Shown: piece by piece, positions 21,503 through 29,722 of the stretch | Position numbering within the stretch: position 1 is the first letter of the stretch | Layout of the letters: each line of letters begins with the position of its first letter | Source: Bacteroidales bacterium | GTDB taxonomy: Bacteria; Bacteroidota; Bacteroidia; Bacteroidales; Bacteroidaceae | Length of the DNA stretch: 42,919 nucleotides | NCBI GenBank assembly: GCA_004552195.1 | Contig: SFPC01000005.1 | Coordinates: 1-42,919, forward strand | Reading direction: 5' to 3' | Translations under genes and position numbers: made by a program | The notes under the pieces: generated by a model | The model's database searches: none | What the model was told of the DNA's origin: nothing | Seen by the model: only the letters and a program-made list of their open reading frames with translations

Positions 21503-21672
21503 GAAAGATAGTGCAAGGCGAGTGCAGGACAAAAAGAAAAGCCGTGAAAAGTGAGAGAAAAGACAAATTAAAAAACGCAAGTTTTTTATATGTCTTTTCC
21601 GAACCGCCTGCGGCTTTATGTAAAAGCCGCAGGATTTTCTTTTTTTTATGCCGAGCCGCCGCCTATTTTATG
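21503..21672 (-). repeat. Promoter-carrying repeat, copy 2, with another unit nested in its loop
   Basis: The left part matches copy 1 as far as AAAAGCCG (21537-21544). The right part resumes at AAAAGCCG (21622-21629) and runs to CCTATTTTATG. Between them, 21545-21621 is itself a diverged unit (AAGTGAGAGAAAAGAC ... GTCTTTTCCGAACCGCC). The 8-bp AAAAGCCG on both sides resembles a target duplication. Confidence 0.78.
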
Positions 21673-21800
21673 AAAAGAAAGTGCTTTTTAGTTTAAAAGT
21701 TGAAGAGTTTAAAGCTTAACATATACCGAATCAAGCTTCTCTCCGTACTGACCATTAAACTTTTGAACTTCTCAGTTGTGAAGCTTTATCATTGAGTTGA

Positions 21801-21857
21801 CAAGTCCTGGATTATTTTTTCCTATTCGCCGAGTAGAAGAAAATAATCCTGGACTTG
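21801..21857. repeat. 18-bp hairpin (17/18 paired)
   Basis: CAAGTCCTGGATTATTTT (21801-21818) and AAAATAATCCTGGACTTG (21840-21857) are inverted repeats with one mismatch and a 21-nt loop. It may terminate transcription in either direction (TTTTTT follows the left arm), but no gene adjoins it closely. Confidence 0.7.
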
Positions 21858-21912
21858 GAAAAGCTAATCGGCAATTTGTGAAGCATGTGTGTCATGACCT
21901 CACTTTTCACCC

Positions 21913-22283
21913 GTTTTTTGGCCCTTTACGCGCGTATATATACGTAATTTATTTCCCGAAAAAAAGGTTCATCCTTTCACACGATGCCCTTTTGTTGCTG
22001 ATTTCCAGTCGTTTAGAGTGTGAAGGGTTGCTCGCTCCAACCCTTCACACCATTCACGCACCATCGGTGTGGACAGTAAGAGCGGGTTTATACGCCGCAT
22101 CCCGATGTCAAAGGTGAATGCTTGTATCGTTTTCTGCTGCGCCCCATGTGAATGGTGTGAAGGCTTGGGATGAGCAAGTGTTTACACTGAAAACGTCTGA
22201 TTTTCAGTAGAAAGCAAGCTGCTTGTGAAGGAGTGAAGGCTTTTTTCGGGGTAAAAATTGCGTATATATAGGGCCGTTTTTCC
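21913..22283. repeat. Two diverged ~150-bp elements in inverted orientation
   Basis: The plus strand from 21913 to ~22057 aligns along its length with the minus strand from ~22283 to 22148. Matching blocks in order are GTATATATACG against CTATATATACG, CCCGAAAAAA in both, and CAACCCTTCACACCATTCAC (22038-22057) against CAAGCCTTCACACCATTCAC. The left copy also holds its own 13-bp hairpin (22018-22030 with 22038-22050). No open frame is present, so it looks like a non-autonomous repeat. Confidence 0.65.
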
Positions 22284-22344
22284 CATTTTCCTTGACCCGT
22301 TCAAGCCTTCACCGAAAGGTTTCGTGCCTGGCTTCCGGCTTTCA

Positions 22345-23973
22345 TCACACACTTTGGGCTGCGCAGAGCATTTCCGCACAACGTTCACCGTCGATGGCCG
22401 CCGAGACGATGCCTCCGGCATAGCCGGCACCTTCGCCGCAAGGATAAAGTCCCTTCACCTGGATGTGGCACAAGGTGGTCGCATCGCGCAGGATGCGCAC
22501 GGGGGCCGAGGTGCGTGTTTCAGCCGCTATCATAACGGCCTCGTTGGTCAGGAAGCCGTGGCTGCGACGGCCAAAGGCTTTGAAGCCTTCCGTGAGGCGC
22601 GAGGTAATGAAGCGGGGCATCCAGAAGTGGAGTGGGGAGGAGATGAGGCCGGGGCTGTAGCTTGAAGCGGGGAGGTCGTAGCTCAGACGTCTGTTCACGA
22701 AGTCCGCCATGCGCTGTGCAGGAGCCGTTTGGTTGCGTCCGCCTTGCAACCAACAGGCTTTTTCCAATGCTTCCTGAAAATACATCATGCGGAGCGGATT
22801 GGCAGTGTCGTCCCAGTCGGTGTGTTGGGCAGCAAACTCGCCGTCGGCCAGCGCCTCTGTCATAAAGCGCGTCAGGTCCTCGCTCTGTAAATCCTCCGGG
22901 CGCGTTTCCACCACCATGCCCGAGTTGCTCCATGCCGTGTTGCGCTGTGAGGGACTCATGCCGTTGACCACTACCTGCCGGGGGCCGCTGGCCGCCGGCA
23001 CCACAACGCCTCCGGGACACATGCAGAAACTGTAAACTCCCCGACCCTCAGATTGCGCCACGAAACTGTATTCCGCCGTGGGCAGGTATTTGCCTTTCCC
23101 GTTCGGATTGTGGTACTGTATGCTGTCAATGAGCGTGGCGGGATGCTCTAAGCGCACTCCTACGGCCAGTCCCTTGGCTTCGATGGCAATGTGGGCTTGA
23201 CGCAAGTGGCGGTAGACATCGCGGGCAGAATGCCCCGTGGCCAAGATGACGGGGCCGTGGAATATTTGTCCCGTGTGGCAGACAACGCCTTTCACCTCGT
23301 CCTGTTCCACGATGAGGCTGTCCACACGTGTCTGGAAATGCACCTCGCCGCCGCATTTCCGGATTTGTTCGCGCATGGATTCGATGATGCGAGGCAGGCG
23401 GTCGGTGCCGATGTGCGGATGAGCGTCGATGAGAATGTCGGTGGAGGCACCAAACTGGCAAAAGACGCGCAGAATTTTCTCTACATTGCCTCGTTTCTTC
23501 GAGCGCGTGAAGAGTTTTCCGTCGGAATAGGCTCCCGCGCCGCCCTCGCCGAAGGAGTAGTTGCTCTCCGCATCCACGCAGTGTTCGCGTGAGATGCGGG
23601 CTATGTCCTTGCGGCGTTCGTGCACATCCTTTCCGCGCTCCAGCACCACGGGACGCCGGCCAAGTTCTATCAGGCGGAGGGCCGCAAACAATCCGCCGGG
23701 GCCTGCTCCCACCACAATCACCCGTGGGGCTTTGCTCACGTCGGGATAGCACACGGGTTCGAACTCCTGCCGGGGGGGCATTTCGTTGATGTAGAGCAGC
23801 AGGCTCAGGTTGACGTAAATGCTGCGCTGGCGGGCGTCAATGCTGCGGCGCACTATGCGCAAGGCGTTGATGGTGCGGGCGTCAATGGCCAATTCTTGCG
23901 CAGCCATACGTGTCAGTTGCTGCTCATTGGCTGCCTGGTGGGGCAATACGCGGAGGTTCAGTTGCTTTTGCAT
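22345..23973 (-). CDS. NAD(P)/FAD-dependent oxidoreductase (COG2509-type)
   Basis: A 542-residue cytosolic flavoprotein of the uncharacterised FAD-dependent dehydrogenase group. Residues 1-80 are the small N-terminal alpha/beta domain typical of this group. The dinucleotide-binding motif VIVVGAGPGGLFAALRLIE starts near 85, followed by VVLERG. SNYSFGEGGAGAYSDGKLFT is the group's signature, CMCPGGVVVPAA lies mid-protein, and GLYPCGEGAGYAGGIVSAA is the C-terminal FAD-binding motif. Substrate is unknown for this family. No membrane segment or signal peptide. It is separated from radA by 376 bp and probably has its own promoter. Confidence 0.88.
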   Translation of the reverse strand: MQKQLNLRVLPHQAANEQQLTRMAAQELAIDARTINALRIVRRSIDARQRSIYVNLSLLLYINEMPPRQEFEPVCYPDVSKAPRVIVVGAGPGGLFAALRLIELGRRPVVLERGKDVHERRKDIARISREHCVDAESNYSFGEGGAGAYSDGKLFTRSKKRGNVEKILRVFCQFGASTDILIDAHPHIGTDRLPRIIESMREQIRKCGGEVHFQTRVDSLIVEQDEVKGVVCHTGQIFHGPVILATGHSARDVYRHLRQAHIAIEAKGLAVGVRLEHPATLIDSIQYHNPNGKGKYLPTAEYSFVAQSEGRGVYSFCMCPGGVVVPAASGPRQVVVNGMSPSQRNTAWSNSGMVVETRPEDLQSEDLTRFMTEALADGEFAAQHTDWDDTANPLRMMYFQEALEKACWLQGGRNQTAPAQRMADFVNRRLSYDLPASSYSPGLISSPLHFWMPRFITSRLTEGFKAFGRRSHGFLTNEAVMIAAETRTSAPVRILRDATTLCHIQVKGLYPCGEGAGYAGGIVSAAIDGERCAEMLCAAQSV

Positions 23974-24349
23974 GAGGCTTCGGGGGTGAGGTTGGTTGGG
24001 GGAGGAGGGGAACTGTGAGGTGATGAGGTGAATGGGTTATGAGGTTATCAAGTTATTCGGTGCGTTCATATTGCTTGCTATACAGAAAGTTTATTTTAAC
24101 CTAATCCCATTCTATCATAATAGTTGAAGACAACAGGGACTACATGAGTAACTCATTGTTGGGTCCTATCGGGACCGAAGCAAAAACTGTCAACAGCTGA
24201 GATGATGTTTTTGATTTGTTGTCTTCTGTTGGCAGTCGATTAAAGAGTTGTCAGAAGTTGTCTGCGTTGTTGTTTGTCATAACATCATTATTCCTGTTGT
24301 CAGGAACTACGCTTCATTCCTTCGTCCGTTACTGTTTCATCAAGACAGT
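23974..24349. other. 376-bp gap upstream of the FAD dehydrogenase gene
   Basis: It contains GAGGTGATGAGGTG and GGTTATGAGGTTAT words near 24018-24050, shared with other gaps; a small hairpin GGTCC-TATCG-GGACC near 24165; and a long-range inverted pair, GAAGACAACA near 24126 and TGTTGTCTTC near 24219. No gene or clear promoter was identified. Confidence 0.5.
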
Positions 24350-25735
24350 TTAGCCGAAAAGGCAACGCAGGGCAGTTTCCACGCGCCCGACGGGAATGAT
24401 TTCGATGGCATGGCTTTGCGTATCCAATCCTTTGAGGTTTCCTTCCGGTATAAGGATGGTGGAAAATCCCAGTTTGGCGGCTTCGCTGATGCGCTGGCCG
24501 ATGCGGGCTACGGGGCGGATTTCACCGCTCAGTCCCACTTCGCCGGCCATGCACACGTTGCGCTCGATGGCGGTGTCAACGTTGCTTGACAGCACAGCTG
24601 CAATGACCGAGAGGTCGATGGCCGGATCTGTAACGCGCAGGCCGCCGGCAATATTCAGAAATACATCTTTTTGAGCCAGTTTGAAGCCCACCCGTTTCTC
24701 CAATACCGCCAACAGCATGTTCAGACGGCGGAGGTCAAAACCCGTGGCCGAACGTTGGGGCGTGCCGTAGGCTGCGGTGGAAACCAAAGCCTGTGTCTCG
24801 ATAAGGAAAGGACGGATGCCTTCGATGGCCGAGGCAATGGAGATGCCGCTAAGTGGTTCGCCGCTTTGCGTAAGCAGTAATTCTGAAGGATTCTCCACCG
24901 GACGCAATCCGTCATTGCGCATTTCGTAGATGCCTAGCTCGGCTGTGGAACCAAATCGGTTCTTGATGCTGCGCAGGATGCGGTACATGTTGTGGCGGTC
25001 GCCTTCAAATTGCAACACGGTGTCGACAATGTGTTCCAACACTTTGGGACCGGCAATGGCTCCCTCTTTCGTGATGTGTCCTACGAGGATGACGGGCACG
25101 CCGCTCTCCTTGGCATATTTGAGCAATACGGCAGCGCACTCGCGAATTTGGGTAATGGAGCCCGGCGAGGTTTCTACGCTTTCGAGCGCCATGGTTTGGA
25201 TGGAGTCGATGACGACGATGTCGGGTTTTACTTCCTTTATATAGGTGAAAACCTGGTCGAGGCGCGTTTCGCAGAGGAGCATGAGGTCCGTATCGCTGTG
25301 GGGGATGCGGTCTGCCCGGAGCTTGATTTGTCTTTCGCTTTCCTCACCGCTGACGTAGAGCAGTTTGCGTCCTGTCATGTGGAGGGCGGTTTGCAGCAGG
25401 AGGGTGGATTTGCCTATGCCCGGCTCGCCGCCGATGAGGATGAGCGACCCCGGCACGATGCCGCCGCCCAGCACACGGTCCAGCTCCATGTCGGATGTCT
25501 GGAAACGGGGCTCTTCTTCCGCCTTTACCTCCGACAACCATACAGGCCGTGCCACGCGCCGATCTATGCCGCCCAGGGCCTGGGAGGTGCGCACTTCGCG
25601 GTCGGACGGACGGACAGCGGCGATGGTCATTTCCTTCATGGTGTTCCACTGGCCGCAACTGGGACAACGGCCCACCCACTTGGGGGAGTCCTGGCCGCAT
25701 TCAGAACAGACGTAAACGGTTTTGTTTTTTGCCAT
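24350..25735 (-). CDS. radA: DNA repair protein RadA
   Basis: A 461-residue RecA-like branch-migration ATPase that helps process recombination intermediates. An N-terminal C4 zinc finger has C10, C13, C24 and C27 (VCSECGQ...CPSCGQW). Walker A is GGEPGIGKST at about 102-111, and the Walker B region is DIVVIDSIQ at about 172-180. The RadA-specific KNRFGS motif is at 258-263. The C-terminal Lon-protease-like (S16) domain includes CMAGEVGLSGEIRPVARIGQ. The length is usual for the family. A strong terminator lies between it and the upstream merR gene, so it is transcribed separately from that group. Confidence 0.97.
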   Translation of the reverse strand: MAKNKTVYVCSECGQDSPKWVGRCPSCGQWNTMKEMTIAAVRPSDREVRTSQALGGIDRRVARPVWLSEVKAEEEPRFQTSDMELDRVLGGGIVPGSLILIGGEPGIGKSTLLLQTALHMTGRKLLYVSGEESERQIKLRADRIPHSDTDLMLLCETRLDQVFTYIKEVKPDIVVIDSIQTMALESVETSPGSITQIRECAAVLLKYAKESGVPVILVGHITKEGAIAGPKVLEHIVDTVLQFEGDRHNMYRILRSIKNRFGSTAELGIYEMRNDGLRPVENPSELLLTQSGEPLSGISIASAIEGIRPFLIETQALVSTAAYGTPQRSATGFDLRRLNMLLAVLEKRVGFKLAQKDVFLNIAGGLRVTDPAIDLSVIAAVLSSNVDTAIERNVCMAGEVGLSGEIRPVARIGQRISEAAKLGFSTILIPEGNLKGLDTQSHAIEIIPVGRVETALRCLFG

Positions 25736-25781
25736 GCGAGGTGTGGGGAGTGAGAGTTAGGAGTAGGATTTTCAAAATGAG

Positions 25782-25825
25782 AAAAAAAGTGGGCAGACAC
25801 GGCGACGGCGCGACGGTCTGCCCAC
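25782..25825 (-). terminator. Intrinsic terminator after merR
   Basis: GTGGGCAGAC (25789-25798) and GTCTGCCCAC (25816-25825) form a 10-bp stem. Reading on the minus strand the stem is followed by CTTTTTTTCTC. It ends the alaS-flavin reductase-merR transcript. Confidence 0.88.
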
Positions 25826-25913
25826 CGGTACTTCAGGTTCCGGAATGAGAATGGAAGCGTTCGCGGCATCGTCCGGAATGGAAGCGTTTGCTGCCCCTTC
25901 CGGACTGCCACTG

Positions 25914-26261
25914 TCAGGCCATGGCCGCCAGGGCATCGCGCATGGCCACCAGTTCGGCACGGATGGTGCGTAGCCGCTGCACGGCCTCCAAGGGGCGGGG
26001 CACACCCTCCTTGTTCTGTTTCAGAATTTCACGGGCGGCAGCAATCTTCAGGCCGCGCACCTTCACCAAGTCCTTGATGACACGGATGGTTTCAATGTCC
26101 TCCTTGGTGTAACGCCGTACACCGCGTGACCCTTTCTTCGGTGCGATTTGTGGAAACTCTTTTTCCCAATAGCGCAACAAGGTTTCGGGTAAATCTAACA
26201 GATGTGCCACTTCGCTGATGGAGTAGAACAGCTTGTTGGGGCCAAATTCCATTTCTTCCAT
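25914..26261 (-). CDS. MerR-family transcriptional regulator
   Basis: A 115-residue protein. The winged helix-turn-helix is visible as LFYSISEVAHLLDLPETLLR, followed by YWEKEFPQIAPKKGSRGVRR and YTKEDIETIRVIKDLV. A helical C-terminal part follows (VQRLRTIRAELVAMRDALAA). It has no effector-binding domain and no cysteine cluster, so it is not a metal sensor of the classical type. It starts 12 bp after the flavin reductase gene and is co-transcribed with it. Targets are unknown. Confidence 0.9.
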   Translation of the reverse strand: MEEMEFGPNKLFYSISEVAHLLDLPETLLRYWEKEFPQIAPKKGSRGVRRYTKEDIETIRVIKDLVKVRGLKIAAAREILKQNKEGVPRPLEAVQRLRTIRAELVAMRDALAAMA

Positions 26262-26273
26262 AAGCAGGAATAT

Positions 26274-26792
26274 TTATTCGTAAACGTTTTCTATTTCCAC
26301 CACGTAGACCGTGTGGAGCGAGCCGCCGGGCCGGTCGTTGTACCAGCGTGCCAATACCTCCTTGTCTAAGAAGTTTTCGGCCTTCATTTCCGTGCGCATC
26401 AGTTTGCGCCCTTCCACGACTAACCGCGCCTGCTCAAAGGCCACGGCACCGTGCTCGGTGGCCACCGGGGTCAGTCCGCATTCGGCCACCTTGTCGCGGT
26501 CGCGGCCTGAAACCGTTCCGCAGAGGTTCAGCGCCTCGCGCATTTCCTTTTCCATACCCAGGAAGGAGAGCGTGAGGTAGTCGTTATGTTCCACAAAATC
26601 GTAGGTGTAACGCTCGGGGCGGATAAAGACAAAGGCCACCGGCTTGTTCCACAGCCAGCCAATGCCTCCCCAGGAGGCGGTCATGGTGTTGTAGCCGTTT
26701 TCCAGCGTGCCGCCGGTGACGAGCATCCATTCCTTGCCAATCAGCCGGAAGGCATCTTCGCGCGCCAATGCTTCGATTGTTGTCTTCTTCAT
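26274..26792 (-). CDS. Flavin reductase family protein
   Basis: A 172-residue FMN-binding split-barrel protein. The N-terminal half carries the family's MTASWGGIGWLWNKPVAFVF pattern, followed by RPERYTYDFVEHNDYLTLSF and a downstream LCGTVSGRDRDKV. Members reduce flavin with NAD(P)H or bind flavin for other reductions; the physiological partner is not visible. It lies 49 bp downstream of alaS and 12 bp upstream of merR, so the three are likely one transcription unit ending at the terminator near 25800. Confidence 0.9.
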   Translation of the reverse strand: MKKTTIEALAREDAFRLIGKEWMLVTGGTLENGYNTMTASWGGIGWLWNKPVAFVFIRPERYTYDFVEHNDYLTLSFLGMEKEMREALNLCGTVSGRDRDKVAECGLTPVATEHGAVAFEQARLVVEGRKLMRTEMKAENFLDKEVLARWYNDRPGGSLHTVYVVEIENVYE

Positions 26793-26841
26793 GAGAAACT
26801 ATTTTTAGGAACTTTGAAGATATGCTCAGGTAACAGGGATT

Positions 26842-29469
26842 TTATCTCAGTGCAATCTCAATGACTTTCTTCACTGCTTCTTCCAAGTGCGTGGCATCCT
26901 TGCCGCCGGCTGTGGCGAAATGGGGCGCGCCGCCGCCGCCGCCCTTGATGAGCTTGGCCGCTTCGCGGACGATGGCTCCGGCGTTGAGCTGGCGTTCCTC
27001 CACCAGGTTCTTGCTGATCATCACCGTCAACAGCGGTTTGCCTTCGTAGGTAGTGCCCAGCACGCAGAACATGCTTTCGGGCAGGATGCCGGAGAGCTGG
27101 AACGCCAGGTCTTTGGCAGCATCGGGAGCATAGGATGAAGGCAACACAGCCTTGATGAGCTTCACGCCGCCGCGTTCCTCGGCATTGCGCACCAGACGGT
27201 CGCGCATGGCCAACAGTTGTTCCTTGATGTGCGCCTCCACCTGCTTGCGCAGTCCGTCGTTCTCCTCAATCGTTTTGCGGATAACGGCGGTCAGGTCCTT
27301 GGCACCGGCAAAGAAGGACTTCAGGTTGTTCAAGATGTCCTCCTGAGCGTATACCCTTTCTTCGGCAGCCTCGCCCGTGATGGCCTCTATGCGGCGCACG
27401 CCGGAGGCCACACTGCTCTCCGAAACGATGCGGAAGAGCCCGATGCGGCCCGTGCTGTGGGCATGGCAACCGCCGCAGAACTCTACGCTCTTGTCAAACT
27501 GTACCACACGCACACGGTCGCCGTATTTCTCGCCGAACAGGGCGATGGCTCCCAGCTTCTTGGCCTCCTCCATGGGCACATCGCGGTGATCCTGCAGAGG
27601 AATGTCCTCGCGGATGCGGCGGTTCACGATGCGTTCCACCTGACGCAGCTCCTCGGGAGTAACCTTTTGGAAATGGGAGAAGTCAAAGCGCAGGTAGTCC
27701 GGCGTCACCAGTGAACCCTTCTGTTCCACGTGCGTTCCCAGTACTTCGCGCAGTGCCTGGTCGAGCAGGTGCGTGGCCGTATGGTTGGCCTCGCTGCCCC
27801 GGCGGGCTTTCAGGTTTACCTCTGCACGGAAGGATGCTTCGGGGTGAGCCGGCAATTTCTTGGTGAGGTGAATGGGCAGGTTGTTCTCCCGTTTAGTATC
27901 GAAAATCTCCACCTTCTCCTCGGCGTTAACCAATACGCCGCAGTCGCCCACTTGGCCACCCATCTCGGCGTAGAAAGGCGTTTCGTCGAGCACGAGTTCG
28001 TAGAACACTTGTTTCTTTTGCTGCACACGGCGGTAGCGCAGGATATGGCAGTCGTATTCCGTGAAATCCCAGCCTTTGAATTCCGTTTCCCCTTCTTTCA
28101 GCACCACCCAGTCGTCCGTTTCTACGGCAGCGGCGTTCCGGGCGCGCTCCTTCTGCTTCTGCATTTCTGCATCAAACTGCTTTTCGTCCACCGTCAGCCC
28201 GTTCTCCTGACAAATCAGCTGCGTGAGGTCTAAGGGGAAGCCGTAGGTGTCGAACAGCGTGAACGCCTTGGTGCCGTCCACTACTTGCAGGCCCGCCTTC
28301 TTCGTTTCGGCCACTACACCTTCGAGCATACTGATGCCGGTGGAGAGTGTGCGCAGGAAGCTCTCTTCCTCCTCCTGCATCACGCGGCCTATCAGCACCT
28401 GCTGTGCCTTCAGTTCCGGATAAGCCTCGCCCATTTCCTGTACCAAGGTAGGTACGAGTTTGCAGAGGAAGGCTTCGCGCTGTCCGAGGAAGGTGTAGGC
28501 ATAGCGCACGGCACGGCGCAGGATGCGGCGGATAACATAGCCCGCCTTGGCGTTGGAGGGAAGCTGGCCGTCGGCGATGGAGAAGGAAATGGCACGCAGG
28601 TGGTCAGCAATGACACGCATGGCTACATCCACCTTCTCGTCCTTTCCGTACGTGAAGCCCGAGAGTTCCCCTATGCGGCGGATGATGGGCTGGAAAATGT
28701 CCGTGTCATAGTTCGACTGTTTGCCCTGGATGGCACGAACCAGACGTTCAAAGCCCATACCCGTGTCAATCACATTCATGGACAGCGGTTCGAGCGATCC
28801 GTTCGCCTTGCGGTTGAACTGCATGAACACGATGTTCCAGATTTCGATAACCTGCGGGTCGTCCTTGTTCACCAATTCGTAGCCCGGCTGCTTGGCCTTT
28901 TCTTCCGGCGAGCGGCTGTCGAGGTGAATTTCCGAGCAAGGTCCGCAGGGGCCGGTGTCGCCCATTTCCCAGAAGTTGTCGTGTTTGTTGCCGTTGATGA
29001 TATGGTCGGCGGGCAAGTGTTTGGCCCAAATTTTGGCCGCTTCGTCATCGCGTTCCAGCCCTTCTTCTTCTGAGCCTTCAAACACGGTGGCATAGAGGTT
29101 GGCCGGATCCAGCTTCAGCACGTCAACGAGGTATTCCCAAGCCATGTCGATGGCCCCTTCCTTGAAATAGTCGCCGAAGCTCCAGTTGCCGAGCATTTCA
29201 AACATGGTGTGGTGATACGTGTCGTGTCCCACCTCTTCCAAGTCGTTGTGTTTACCGCTGACGCGCAAGCACTTCTGCGAGTCCGCCCGTCGGCGCGGCT
29301 CCGGGTCGCGTTGTCCCAGGATGATATCCTTCCATTGGTTCATTCCGGCGTTGGTAAACATCAGTGTGGGGTCGTCCTTGATAACCATCGGTGCCGAGGG
29401 CACGATGGCATGCCCCTTCGTTTCAAAAAACTTCTTGTAAGAGTCTCTGATTTCGTTAGCAGTCATCAT
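26842..29469 (-). CDS. alaS: Alanyl-tRNA synthetase
   Basis: An 875-residue class II synthetase that charges tRNA-Ala with alanine in the cytosol. The N-terminus [20 protein letters not shown] is canonical. The aminoacylation core follows, with [16 protein letters not shown] and [10 protein letters not shown]. The editing domain has the zinc-binding pair H563 and H567 ([12 protein letters not shown]) and [13 protein letters not shown] with C665 and H669. The C-Ala domain ends with [16 protein letters not shown]. Length is normal. It is transcribed from tandem promoter repeats immediately upstream and heads a unit with flavin reductase and merR. Confidence 0.98.
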   Translation of the reverse strand: MMTANEIRDSYKKFFETKGHAIVPSAPMVIKDDPTLMFTNAGMNQWKDIILGQRDPEPRRRADSQKCLRVSGKHNDLEEVGHDTYHHTMFEMLGNWSFGDYFKEGAIDMAWEYLVDVLKLDPANLYATVFEGSEEEGLERDDEAAKIWAKHLPADHIINGNKHDNFWEMGDTGPCGPCSEIHLDSRSPEEKAKQPGYELVNKDDPQVIEIWNIVFMQFNRKANGSLEPLSMNVIDTGMGFERLVRAIQGKQSNYDTDIFQPIIRRIGELSGFTYGKDEKVDVAMRVIADHLRAISFSIADGQLPSNAKAGYVIRRILRRAVRYAYTFLGQREAFLCKLVPTLVQEMGEAYPELKAQQVLIGRVMQEEEESFLRTLSTGISMLEGVVAETKKAGLQVVDGTKAFTLFDTYGFPLDLTQLICQENGLTVDEKQFDAEMQKQKERARNAAAVETDDWVVLKEGETEFKGWDFTEYDCHILRYRRVQQKKQVFYELVLDETPFYAEMGGQVGDCGVLVNAEEKVEIFDTKRENNLPIHLTKKLPAHPEASFRAEVNLKARRGSEANHTATHLLDQALREVLGTHVEQKGSLVTPDYLRFDFSHFQKVTPEELRQVERIVNRRIREDIPLQDHRDVPMEEAKKLGAIALFGEKYGDRVRVVQFDKSVEFCGGCHAHSTGRIGLFRIVSESSVASGVRRIEAITGEAAEERVYAQEDILNNLKSFFAGAKDLTAVIRKTIEENDGLRKQVEAHIKEQLLAMRDRLVRNAEERGGVKLIKAVLPSSYAPDAAKDLAFQLSGILPESMFCVLGTTYEGKPLLTVMISKNLVEERQLNAGAIVREAAKLIKGGGGGAPHFATAGGKDATHLEEAVKKVIEIALR

Positions 29470-29498
29470 ATTTTTTGTAGTTATTTACATTTTGGCTG

Positions 29499-29529
29499 CA
29501 AAGTTAGTGCAAGGTGAGAGCAATGCAAA
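29499..29529 (-). promoter_or_regulatory. alaS promoter within the repeat edge
   Basis: On the minus strand TTTG (29526-29529), a 19-nt spacer, then TAACTTTG (29499-29506): an exact Bacteroidota promoter, with the leader to the alaS ATG about 20-25 nt long. The whole promoter lies inside repeat copy 29501-29583 except its last two bases. Confidence 0.72.
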
Positions 29530-29583
29530 ATAAAAAGCCGCAGGTTTTTCATTTTGCATTGCCGAGCCGCGGCCTAAGTTATG
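29501..29583 (-). repeat. Promoter-carrying repeat unit, copy 3
   Basis: The unit runs from AAGTTAGTGCAAGGTGAGAG to GAGCCGCGGCCTAAGTTATG. The internal arms AGCAATGCAAAAT and ATTTTGCATTGC are exact inverted repeats, giving a hairpin. Confidence 0.9.
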
Positions 29584-29585
29584 AA

Positions 29586-29657
29586 AAGTTAGTGCAAGGT
29601 GAGAGCAATGCAAAATAAAAAGCCGTAGGTTTTTCATTTTGCATTGCCGAGCCGCCT
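29586..29657 (-). repeat. Promoter-carrying repeat unit, copy 4
   Basis: Nearly identical to copy 3 and starting 85 bp after it, with one base difference in the central part (GCCGTAGG for GCCGCAGG). Its right end is cut short after GAGCCGCC. Its edge reads TAACTTTT on the minus strand, a slightly weaker -7 element. Confidence 0.9.
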
Positions 29658-29672
29658 TTGAAAAATTCCGAA

Positions 29673-29712
29673 AACAAAAAAGGCGTAGCCTCTGGAAACG
29701 GGGCTACGCCTT
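29673..29712 (-). terminator. Intrinsic terminator of the serC-serA-DUF1015 unit
   Basis: AGGCGTAGCC (29681-29690) and GGCTACGCCT (29702-29711) form the stem. Read on the minus strand it is followed by TTTTTTG and more Ts, just after the DUF1015 stop. Confidence 0.92.
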
Positions 29713-29722
29713 AATATATATA

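Larger units (their letters stand above)
21368..22344. other. Gene-free 977 bp filled with repeats
   Basis: Left to right: the leader and promoter of the secreted operon, two copies of the 80-85 bp promoter-carrying repeat (one with a nested third copy), an imperfect AT-rich inverted repeat around 21690-21785, a near-perfect hairpin at 21801-21857, and an inverted pair of ~150-bp elements at 21913-22283. No reading frame here looks coding. Confidence 0.75.
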
